Positions 1-6,324 of a DNA stretch of 11,987 nucleotides are shown here, in pieces. Origin of the DNA: an uncultured Bacteroidota bacterium (GTDB lineage: Bacteria > Bacteroidota > Bacteroidia > Bacteroidales > P3); assembly GCA_900545215.1 (NCBI GenBank), contig UQXW01000056.1, positions 1 to 11,987 of the forward strand, written 5' to 3'. Position 1 is the first letter of the stretch. Each line of letters starts with the position of its first letter. Position numbers and translations under genes: made by a program. The notes beneath the pieces are model-generated. The model was not told where the DNA came from and searched no databases. It saw only the letters and a program-made list of their open reading frames with translations.

Positions 1-17
1 GGGACTTTTTGAATTGA

Positions 18-629
18 TTGAAGCAGGCATTGTCCTTGCCCGTCAAGCATTTGTCGGCATATTCTTTAATGTTTGAAGAAGGAACGCTTTTGACGCACAT
101 GCGTGATGGTGGCCAAATTGACGAAATTGATGAAGACTTGAGTTTGAGGATGTATGATGTGCTTCTGGATATGACGGAGAAAAAGGGTATGGAGCATTAT
201 GAGATTTCTAATTTTTCTTATCCTGGTTTTCGTTCACATCATAATTCCAAGTATTGGATGGGAGCACCTTATGTGGGCTTCGGTCCTGGAGCACATAGCT
301 TTAATGGTGTGAATGTTCGTAGGAGTAATAATTCAGATTTGAAATCTTATATTCAATCGAGTGACGAGGTTCCTCATGAAATTGAAATTCTTGGTGCTGA
401 TGAACTTTGTGATGAGTTTGTTTTTACATCATTGCGCACTAAAGAAGGGCTTGATACGAGGTCGCTTTTGGCAAGATTCGGTATTGAACGCTTTAATAAA
501 ATAATCGTGGCTGCAGAGGCTCACGTCAAATCTGGACTTCTGAAGGAAACCAGTGGGCGTTTGTCTTTTACCCATAAGGGATTTTTCTTGTCTGATTTAG
601 TGATGAGTGACATGATGATAGTTGAGTAA
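18..629 (+). CDS. hemW: HemW (radical SAM haem chaperone-like), C-terminal part, interrupted upstream
   Basis: This is the C-terminal half (203 residues) of a HemW-family protein, the radical-SAM relative of oxygen-independent coproporphyrinogen III oxidase that acts as a haem chaperone; full proteins are about 375 residues. Family marks visible are SAYSLMFEEGT near residue 14, HYEISNFSYPG near 60, the YWMGAPYVGFGPGAHSF block near 80-96, the LRTKEGLDTRSL segment near 140, and the usual C-terminal end GFFLSDLVMSD. The N-terminal radical-SAM barrel with its CxxxCxxC cluster is missing. TTG at 18 is only the first possible start after an in-frame TGA at 15-17. The bases before that stop still read D-F-L-N in the same frame and could align to the family, so a nonsense mutation or base error is likelier than a real start here. 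Codons mostly end in T, unlike the LuxE-like gene to the right. Family identity is firm; gene integrity is not. Confidence 0.8.
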   Translation: MKQALSLPVKHLSAYSLMFEEGTLLTHMRDGGQIDEIDEDLSLRMYDVLLDMTEKKGMEHYEISNFSYPGFRSHHNSKYWMGAPYVGFGPGAHSFNGVNVRRSNNSDLKSYIQSSDEVPHEIEILGADELCDEFVFTSLRTKEGLDTRSLLARFGIERFNKIIVAAEAHVKSGLLKETSGRLSFTHKGFFLSDLVMSDMMIVE

Positions 630-642
630 TTTAGGGCTTATG

Positions 643-796
643 TTTTTTGTCGCACCTGGGGCGATATGCAAGCGCATCTGGGTCGAGACGCGTTCGCATC
701 TGGATTGAGACGCGTTCGTATCTGGGTTGAGACGCGTTCGTATCTAGGCTGAGAGGCGTTCGCATCTGGGGCGAGGCGCAGTTGCGAATGGGGCAA
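643..796. repeat. 22-bp tandem repeat (minisatellite), seven units
   Basis: Seven consecutive 22-bp units stay exactly in register: 643-664, 665-686, 687-708, 709-730, 731-752, 753-774 and 775-796. The four central units (687-774) are the most alike and share the core GCGTTCGYATCT followed by a G-rich stretch ending in GA; the outer units are diverged. Weak traces may continue to about 840. 22 is not a multiple of three and every frame I checked closes quickly, so this is not a protein repeat. It lies just after the hemW stop codon. I infer no function. Confidence 0.85.
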
Positions 797-872
797 GGTA
801 CGATTGAACGCTGGACGGTGTTCGCTGGTAAGTCTGGATCTCGTTTTTTTAGATTACTTTGTGATAAAAGGT

Positions 873-907
873 AAAGGCAGGAACCCGTTTTGGAGATTCC
901 TGCCTTT
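873..907. terminator. Hairpin between convergent genes, possible bidirectional terminator
   Basis: A perfect 11-bp inverted repeat, AAAGGCAGGAA (873-883) and TTCCTGCCTTT (897-907), encloses a 13-nt loop. It lies between hemW (+) and the unknown gene at 969 (-), about 60 nt beyond the latter's stop codon. The A and T ends of the stem supply a short T-run on either strand. Position and shape suggest a bidirectional intrinsic terminator, though the T-tracts are short. Confidence 0.55.
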
Positions 908-968
908 GTGTTATTGGTGTGTTGTCATAGTTTGTACGATATAGATACCTGTACAGATTGCTTTTCAA

Positions 969-1658
969 TCAGTCAAGTTGTGGTTCTTGGCTTTCGCCCA
1001 TTTCCATCTGTTCAGAAGGGGCACCCTCTTCGTTTCTGTTCACGCATTCCTGTTCAATCAAGCAGCTGTCCTCACTTTCGTCTGTATTGGATAAAAACGT
1101 TGGTAGGTTTTCTCCCATGAAGACGAAGCGGAAATTTTGTCCTCTTGCAGACGGGAATTGGCTTCTGAGGTCAATGTCTTGGCGATTTTTTAAGTAGTCA
1201 ATAATATGGTCGTAGCATTCTTGCCCACATGTAGCATAAACAAGAGCAGAGAATTGTGTGTCTTGATATTGGAATTTTTGCGTCTCTGGTATAAGGATGA
1301 CCCTTTTAAATATGATAGTCCCTTTATACCAACCTTTTCTTTCCTCCATCAATTGGCCGATACGAATCTCTTTCTTGTTGAAAGGTTCATTGTCACTTGT
1401 TGTTTGTTCCTGAGGGTTCTTTCTGTTGGCTTTGAATGCAGACAGGCTTTCTGCCGTGGTTTTAATCAGGATGAAATATACACGCGGTCGTATCTTATAT
1501 CTCTTTGGATATGGCATGTCGCTTTCTACATAATTTCTGACATCTTCAACGAGTTCTGGCGTTATTCTGATGTCTGGAATAGACGAAAGAAAATCCATAA
1601 GTTCATCAAAACTGTAAACTAAAGTATCTTGGTCAAAGTACCTCGCGTAAATATTCAT
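969..1658 (-). CDS. Conserved-looking hypothetical protein, acidic C-terminus
   Basis: This is a soluble protein of about 229 residues if it starts at the ATG at 1658 (MNIYARYFDQDT). The frame stays open to an ATG at 1808 (279 residues), with another ATG at 1760. I prefer 1658 because the preceding 50 residues look unlike the rest and the order from MNIYARYF onward is what I remember from Bacteroidales hypothetical proteins; that is recollection, not a search. No signal peptide or membrane span is evident. Visible features are a basic stretch MPYPKRYKIRPRVYF, a charged linker rich in N, Q and K, a GWYKGTIIFKR segment, and a C-terminal tail of about 35 residues rich in E, S and Q with two Cys. 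I recognise no catalytic motif and assign no function. It runs convergent to hemW and downstream of a tRNA-Gly with its own terminator, so it is probably monocistronic. Confidence 0.7.
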   Translation of the reverse strand: MNIYARYFDQDTLVYSFDELMDFLSSIPDIRITPELVEDVRNYVESDMPYPKRYKIRPRVYFILIKTTAESLSAFKANRKNPQEQTTSDNEPFNKKEIRIGQLMEERKGWYKGTIIFKRVILIPETQKFQYQDTQFSALVYATCGQECYDHIIDYLKNRQDIDLRSQFPSARGQNFRFVFMGENLPTFLSNTDESEDSCLIEQECVNRNEEGAPSEQMEMGESQEPQLD

Positions 1659-1853
1659 GGTGCAGACAATGTTATTATTAAAAAATGAAAGTAGATAATC
1701 TGCTATGGCTTCAGACGACCTGTTTGAATCACTCTGTGTGGCCGAAAAACAAATAGCCATGTATTTGCTTCTTTCTATATAAGAAATACATCGCGGAATG
1801 AAAACCATTGCTTTTGTTCTTGAAGGGCCAAACTCAGATTTCTATATAACAAA

Positions 1854-1891
1854 AATTTCCATGAAGATTATAATCAATCTCCATGGAAATT
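1854..1891 (-). terminator. Intrinsic terminator of tRNA-Gly
   Basis: A 16-bp inverted repeat with one mismatch (arms 1854-1869 and 1876-1891, 6-nt loop) starts 4 nt after the tRNA 3' end. On the minus strand it is followed at once by a T-rich run (TTTTTGTT). This is a good Rho-independent terminator for the tRNA transcript. Confidence 0.8.
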
Positions 1892-1895
1892 AATG

Positions 1896-1968
1896 AGCGG
1901 AAAACGAGACTCGAACTCGCGACCCCAACCTTGGCAAGGTTGTGCTCTACCAACTGAGCTATTTCCGC
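1896..1968 (-). tRNA. tRNA-Gly (anticodon GCC)
   Basis: The minus strand folds into a complete 73-nt cloverleaf. The acceptor arm is GCGGAAA pairing with TTTCCGC, the D-loop contains AGCTCAGTTGGTAGAGC, the anticodon arm is CAACC-TTGCCAA-GGTTG with anticodon GCC, and the T-arm has the conserved GTTCGAGTC loop. The discriminator base is U and CCA is not encoded (AT-rich sequence follows), so the tail must be added by tRNA nucleotidyltransferase. It has its own promoter (1983-2014) and a terminator directly downstream. Confidence 0.97.
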
Positions 1969-1982
1969 CTGATTTGCGTTTG

Positions 1983-2014
1983 CAAAGATATATCTTTTTT
2001 CCGACTCTGCAAAA
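1983..2014 (-). promoter_or_regulatory. Bacteroidetes-type promoter of tRNA-Gly
   Basis: On the minus strand TTTTG (2010-2014) is followed after exactly 19 bp by TATCTTTG (1983-1990), a full match to the -33/-7 consensus TTTG...TAnnTTTG. The predicted transcription start is roughly 7 nt downstream, leaving a leader of under 10 nt before the tRNA 5' end at 1968. Confidence 0.85.
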
Positions 2015-2019
2015 CGAAA

Positions 2020-4623
2020 TCAAAGTTTTTCCAACTTTTTTTTGATTGCATAGAGCTTGTTCAAGGATTCTATCGGGGTAAGGTTCTCTAAATCAGTTGA
2101 CAGAATGCTGTCTCTGATTTCAAGCAAAATCGGGTCTTCAAGTTGTATAAAACTCAACTGCATGCCGTCTTGATGAGGTTTTCCCGGCTTTTTCGTTACG
2201 CTTTTGCCGTTTGTTTCTTTGTTTTCAAGTTGAGAGAGTATGTATTCCGCTTCATCGAGTACTGATTTCGGCATTCCTGCCAATTTCGCGACATGCAAGC
2301 CGAAACTTTGTTCGCTTCCGCCCTTGTCTATCTTTCTCAGGAAAATTATCTGCTTGCCGGCTTCTTTTACTCTGACATGATAGTTCTTTATTCTTTCATA
2401 TTGCTTCTCCATATCAATCAATTCATGATAGTGTGTTGCAAAAAGCGTTTTGGCTCTGTGGCGGTTGTTGTGCAGATACGAGGCTGTTGCCCACGCAATG
2501 GAAACGCCGTCGTACGTAGATGTCCCCCTGCCTATTTCGTCCAAAAGAACCAGACTTCTATCCGAAAGATTATTCAATATACATGCCGTTTCGTTCATCT
2601 CGACCATAAAAGTACTCTCTCCGGAAGAGATGTTGTCGCTTGCCCCGACCCTTGTAAAGATTTTATCCACTATTCCTATTTCGGCGGATTTTGCAGGAAC
2701 GTAAGAACCTATCTGAGCCATAAGCGTGATAAGTGCCGTCTGACGCAGATATGCACTCTTACCGGACATATTTGGACCTGTGATTATGCAAATCTGCTGA
2801 CTGTCTCTATCCAGAAACACATCGTTTGCAACATACTGCTCTCCTGCCGGAAGGTTTTTCTCGATTACGGGGTGCCTGCCCTCCTTTATGTTTATGCTTG
2901 TATCCTCCGTAAGTTCGGGTTTGGTGTAATTGTTTTCCATCGCCACCAAAGCGAAAGACAAAAGACAATCCGCATTCGCTATAACGTGAGCATTCATCTT
3001 CAAAGCGTCCACGTATTTCAATGTCTCTCTCAAAACACCGCCGTAAATGGCGTTCTCTATCTGCGATATATTCTCTTGAGCCGATATGATTTGAGTTTCC
3101 AAATCTTTCAATTCGTCCGTGATATACCTTTCCGCATTTGCAAGTGTCTGCTTCCGCACCCATTCCTGCGGAACTTTGTCTTTATGGGAATTGGTTACTT
3201 CCAAATAATATCCGAATACATTATTGTAACCCACTTTCAGCGAAGGAATTCCTGTTTTCTCGCACTCCCTGTTTTGGAGTTGTTCGAGTATTTCTTTGGA
3301 ATCGAAAGCCAGTTTACGCATTTGGTCGAGCCGTTCATCGACCCCGCTTGCTATTGCACCGCCTTTGGCAATATTGTTCGGTGCATCGTCGGCTATGTAT
3401 TTGTCGAGGAATTCCTCCAAGTCGTTGCATGGATTGATTTTTGCAGCCTCTCCCCTCAGAATGTCGTTTCCCGAATTTGTAAAACCGTCTTTGAGTTTAC
3501 GTATTTCCCTTATTATGAATTTCAAATTCAATAACTCTGCCGGCTGTATCCTGCCGAAAGCCATACGGGACACTATGCGTTCCAAATCGCCGATGAAGCG
3601 AAGCGAACTTCTTGTGCTTTCTTTCAGTTCATCGTTTCCGATGAAGGCTTCCACCATGCCTTGACGGGATTTTATTTCCGATATATCTATCAACGGCAAT
3701 ACTATCCATCTTTGCAGCATTCTGTATCCCATATTGCTTTGCGTGCGGTTCAATACACTCAAAAGCGTCTTTGCCTTCTCGTTCATCGAAGAAACAAGTT
3801 CCAAATTCCTTATAGTGAATCTATCCAACCAAAGATAACTACCTGTGTTTATTTGTTTTATTCTGCTGATGTGGCTTATCTGAGTGTGCATTGTCTCTTT
3901 CATGTAGGTCAATGCCGCAGAAGCTGCGATAACAGCCTCATCGCAATCCTCTATTCCGAAGCCCTTCAAGGAGTTCGTGCCGAAATGTTCCGTCAGAACC
4001 TCATTTGCATAATCTCTGTTGAATACCCAGTCCTCGTATGTTTTGATATAAATATCAGATTCATGGTTCTGCTGAAACTCTCTCAAATATTTCTTCTGCA
4101 AAACCACCTCTTTGGGCGAAAAAGACTGCAACAGTTTATCCATCTCGTTCCTTTCGCCACGACTGATGAAGAAATCACCGGTTGAAATATCAACAAAAGC
4201 AATTCCGGTCAGGAATTTCCCGTAATGAATGCCGCAAAGATAGTTGTTTATCGAACCATCGTTCGTTTTATCATTATAACTCATCGAAGGAGTTACAACC
4301 TCGGTAACCCCACGCTTGACAAGCCCTTTCACCATCTTCGGATCTTCCAACTGTTCGCAAACCGCAACTCTTTTTCCCGCCCTCAGGAATTTCGGAAGAT
4401 AGGTATCGATTGCATGATGAGGGAACCCCGCCAACTCGTTCTCATCGCCCCCTCCTCTTTTCGTCAACACTATGCCGAGTAATTTGGAAGTCTCTATGGC
4501 ATCTTGCCCGAAAGTCTCGTAGAAATCCCCGACGCGAAACAATAATATGGTATCCGGATATTGGGCTTTCAGAGAATTATATTGCTTCATCAAAGGAGTG
4601 TCGGAAACTTTCTTGCCTGCCAT
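2020..4623 (-). CDS. mutS: DNA mismatch repair protein MutS
   Basis: This is a full-length MutS of 867 residues, the usual bacterial size. It scans newly replicated DNA for mismatches and, as an ATP-driven clamp, recruits MutL. The mismatch-reading F-x-E motif is F34-Y35-E36 in GDFYETFG. The connector, lever and clamp regions follow, then the ATPase: Walker A GPNMSGKS at 616-623, Walker B and signature LVLLDEIGRGTS at 691-702 with D695-E696, and FATHYHEL at 728-735. A C-terminal QLSFI (822-826) resembles the beta-clamp-binding motif found near the MutS end. The ATG at 4623 is fixed by MAGKKVSDTPLMKQY and by a promoter about 26 nt upstream. No mutL or mutH lies nearby, and the gene appears to be transcribed alone. 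Long open frames on the opposite strand are shadows. Confidence 0.98.
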   Translation of the reverse strand: MAGKKVSDTPLMKQYNSLKAQYPDTILLFRVGDFYETFGQDAIETSKLLGIVLTKRGGGDENELAGFPHHAIDTYLPKFLRAGKRVAVCEQLEDPKMVKGLVKRGVTEVVTPSMSYNDKTNDGSINNYLCGIHYGKFLTGIAFVDISTGDFFISRGERNEMDKLLQSFSPKEVVLQKKYLREFQQNHESDIYIKTYEDWVFNRDYANEVLTEHFGTNSLKGFGIEDCDEAVIAASAALTYMKETMHTQISHISRIKQINTGSYLWLDRFTIRNLELVSSMNEKAKTLLSVLNRTQSNMGYRMLQRWIVLPLIDISEIKSRQGMVEAFIGNDELKESTRSSLRFIGDLERIVSRMAFGRIQPAELLNLKFIIREIRKLKDGFTNSGNDILRGEAAKINPCNDLEEFLDKYIADDAPNNIAKGGAIASGVDERLDQMRKLAFDSKEILEQLQNRECEKTGIPSLKVGYNNVFGYYLEVTNSHKDKVPQEWVRKQTLANAERYITDELKDLETQIISAQENISQIENAIYGGVLRETLKYVDALKMNAHVIANADCLLSFALVAMENNYTKPELTEDTSINIKEGRHPVIEKNLPAGEQYVANDVFLDRDSQQICIITGPNMSGKSAYLRQTALITLMAQIGSYVPAKSAEIGIVDKIFTRVGASDNISSGESTFMVEMNETACILNNLSDRSLVLLDEIGRGTSTYDGVSIAWATASYLHNNRHRAKTLFATHYHELIDMEKQYERIKNYHVRVKEAGKQIIFLRKIDKGGSEQSFGLHVAKLAGMPKSVLDEAEYILSQLENKETNGKSVTKKPGKPHQDGMQLSFIQLEDPILLEIRDSILSTDLENLTPIESLNKLYAIKKKLEKL

Positions 4624-4649
4624 GTTCTTATGCTTTTTATGTCTGATTG

Positions 4650-4680
4650 CAAAGGTACAAAAGATTGACGAAAAGCAAAA
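4650..4680 (-). promoter_or_regulatory. mutS promoter
   Basis: On the minus strand TTTTG (4676-4680) is followed after 18 bp by TACCTTTG (4650-4657), a perfect -7 element with a -33 element one base closer than the usual 19-21 bp. The start codon of mutS is 26 nt beyond the -7 box, implying a ~20-nt leader without an obvious Shine-Dalgarno, as is normal in this phylum. Confidence 0.75.
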
Positions 4681-4743
4681 TCCGCAAAGCCCATCCTTTC
4701 GGAAAGATTATCAAAATACTTGTTTTACAAAATGTTGACTGAT

Positions 4744-4854
4744 GGCATGCCGATGGAGCAGCGTTTCGGCGGAACGAAATGCCGTTTGAGAAAATTCTTT
4801 CGTGCGGTTTCTTCCTTTTTCCCCGAAACGGCAAAATCACTATCATAGGCATGC
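4744..4854. repeat. Three nested inverted repeats, possible structured element
   Basis: Three pairs of complementary segments are nested around one centre. GCATGCC (4745-4751) pairs with GGCATGC (4848-4854), CGTTTCGG (4762-4769) with CCGAAACG (4823-4830), and ACGAAA (4774-4779) with TTTCGT (4798-4803). The spacers between stems are unequal, so a single long hairpin with internal loops would form. It overlaps the start of the small ORF at 4779. It could be a structured RNA, a mobile-element remnant or coincidence. Confidence 0.4.
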
Positions 4855-5015
4855 GAATAAACAATTTCCACACCCCTGCCGTGATAAGCGTACAAGGAAG
4901 AAGCATAACATATATCAATTCCGACAAAGTAACGGTCATCAAAGAAAAAAGAGTAATCACGAACCCCTATCTTGCCGCCCTGCTGGGACTTCGACCAAAA
5001 GCAATAACGGAATAA
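4779..5015 (+). CDS. Possible small hypothetical protein
   Basis: An open frame of 78 codons, the best coding candidate in the 503-bp gap between mutS and prfB. From about residue 18 the sequence alternates hydrophobic and polar residues (NGKITIIGM, then VISVQGRSITYI) and ends with a short hydrophobic helix-like piece (NPYLAALLGLRPKA), as a small beta-rich domain might. Third codon positions in this part favour C and A, similar to the LuxE-like gene. The first ~17 residues overlap an inverted-repeat structure and may not be translated; an internal ATG at 4851 would give a ~54-residue product. No promoter matching the consensus was found on this strand. I do not recognise the family, and it could be a degraded gene. 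Confidence 0.35.
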   Translation: MPFEKILSCGFFLFPRNGKITIIGMRINNFHTPAVISVQGRSITYINSDKVTVIKEKRVITNPYLAALLGLRPKAITE

Positions 5016-5111
5016 AGCAACAATAAAGCAAAAACACACCCTTGGAAGACCCGCATTACCGAACAGAACCTCCGAGACAGCATTTCATTTAACCGGCACA
5101 TCGGAAGAAGC

Positions 5112-5128
5112 GACACTTCAAAAGTGTC
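5112..5128. other. Small perfect hairpin over the prfB stop codon
   Basis: GACACTT-CAA-AAGTGTC forms a 7-bp stem with a 3-nt loop; its right arm contains most of the prfB TGA (5127-5129). No T-run follows on the minus strand, so it is a poor intrinsic terminator and may serve only as 3'-end protection. It may also be fortuitous. Confidence 0.35.
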
Positions 5129-6210
5129 AATCCGGCATCAAGAGAAACGACTTTATGAAATTATCCAAATCCCCGTCCAACACACCCGCCGTATCCGCCG
5201 TTTCCACCCCCGTGCGAACATCCTTCACCAACTTATACGGTTGCAAAACATAATTGCGAATCTGACTACCCCATTCTATTTTCCTTTTCCCCGCCTCCGC
5301 CTCCGCCAACCTCTCTTTCTTCTTTCTGAGTTCCATTTCATAGAGACGACTTTTCAACATCTGCATCGCCTTCTCCCTGTTTTGCAACTGCGAACGCGTC
5401 TGACGACACTCTATTATTATATTTTCCGGAATATACCGCAAACGAACAGCCGTCTCCACCTTATTTACATTCTGCCCACCCGGTCCCGAAGAACGAAACG
5501 TATCCCATTCTATATCGGCAGGATTGATGACAATATCGATACTATCATCAATCACCGGATAAACAAAAACAGAAGCAAAAGAAGTCTGCCGTTTACCATT
5601 TGCATTAAAAGGAGAAATCCTCACCAAACGATGCACACCGCTTTCCCCTTTAAGAAAACCGTATGCGAAATCACCATCTATTTGAATAGACGCACTCTTT
5701 ATACCGGCGACATCACCAACCTGCGTATCGACAATGCACACCTTGAAAGCATGTCTCTCAGCCCAACGAGAGTACATACGCATCAACATCTCCGCCCAGT
5801 CGCAACTCTCCGTACCACCGGCACCTGCATTGATATTCACTATCGCAGAAAACTTATCCTCCTGCAAACGGAGCATACTTTTCAACTCCAACCCCTCAAT
5901 CAACCCGCCAAGCACTCGAGCATTCTCGTTCACTTCCTCCTCACCGACCTCACCCTCTGCGAAGAACTCCATCAACACACAGAAATCATCGAGAGCAGAC
6001 TGCACCCTGCCATACTCCGCCAAACGATTTTTCTTTTCGCCGACCTCTTTCAGAAATGCCTCCGTCTCCTTTGCATCATTCCAAAAATCCGCCCTCTGAG
6101 ACTTTGCCTCAGCATCTTCTACCTCACTTTTCAACCTATCGATGTCAAAGACACCTCCTTAGAGCAGCAACTCTCTCTGTAAAATCCCTGTTGGTTTCCT
6201 CTATTGTCAT
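5127..6210 (-). CDS. prfB: Peptide chain release factor 2 (programmed +1 frameshift)
   Basis: RF2 recognises UGA and UAA in the ribosomal A site and triggers peptide release. Translation begins at ATG 6210 (MTIEETNRDFTERVAALRRC), meets CTT TGA at codons 21-22 (6150-6145), and must shift +1 to continue as DIDRLKSEVEDA to the TGA at 5127-5129. The sum is 21 + 339 = 360 residues, close to the usual ~365. The SPF stop-codon-reading tripeptide is at 199-201 (VRISPFNANGKR), which separates RF2 from RF1, and the catalytic GGQ at 244-246 (SSGPGGQNVNKVE). A single-frame call would start at a TTG (6134) and lose the first 25 residues. A promoter-like -7 box lies at 6279-6286, so it need not depend on rodA upstream. 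The gene's own stop is UGA, read by its own product. The opposite strand is open over the whole gene because of strong strand skew; that frame is not real. Confidence 0.96.
6144..6159 (-). promoter_or_regulatory. RF2 autoregulatory frameshift site
   Basis: The minus strand reads AGGAGG (6159-6154), three bases TGT, then CTT TGA C. This is the same layout as the classic prfB site: an internal Shine-Dalgarno three bases before the slippery CTT and a UGA in the weak UGAC context. When RF2 is scarce the ribosome pauses at UGA and slips to GAC; when RF2 is ample the product ends after 21 residues. Confidence 0.95.
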
Positions 6211-6215
6211 ACAAC

Positions 6216-6257
6216 CTATCTATAATTTTCAATCATAAAATCAACAAAAGAAGTCAT
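6216..6257 (-). CDS. Possible 13-codon leader ORF of prfB
   Basis: ATG at 6257 is directly preceded by GGGAGGT, one of the few Shine-Dalgarno-like sequences at a start in this window, though the spacing is very short. It reads MTSFVDFMIENYR and stops with TAG, 5 nt before the prfB ATG. It would start about 15 nt after the predicted transcript start. Whether it is translated is unknown; its tight spacing to prfB would allow coupling. It may be a chance ORF. Confidence 0.2.
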   Translation of the reverse strand: MTSFVDFMIENYR

Positions 6258-6278
6258 ACCTCCCTGCCGATACCGGAA

Positions 6279-6286
6279 CAAAGATA
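6279..6286 (-). promoter_or_regulatory. prfB promoter, -7 element
   Basis: TATCTTTG on the minus strand matches TAnnTTTG exactly. No TTTG lies at the expected 19-21 bp upstream, so the -33 element is weak or absent. The box sits in the 114-bp rodA-prfB gap and would start transcription near 6272. Confidence 0.5.
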
Positions 6287-6324
6287 CGAAACAAAATCGG
6301 AAAGCCGGTAAAATAAGGGGCGTT

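Noticed and set aside
643..796. CRISPR array
   Set aside because: The units are contiguous with no unique spacers and a 22-bp period, so this is a tandem repeat.
2293..3534. 413-codon open frame on the plus strand
   Set aside because: It lies wholly opposite mutS, has no family resemblance, and mutS is unmistakable.
5127..6134. prfB as a single-frame gene with a TTG start
   Set aside because: Homology continues upstream of the TTG, and the frameshift site at 6144-6159 joins it to the ATG at 6210.
5124..6182. 352-codon open frame on the plus strand spanning all of prfB
   Set aside because: It is a shadow caused by strong strand skew in prfB; its sequence is Arg/His/Thr/Leu-rich without domains.
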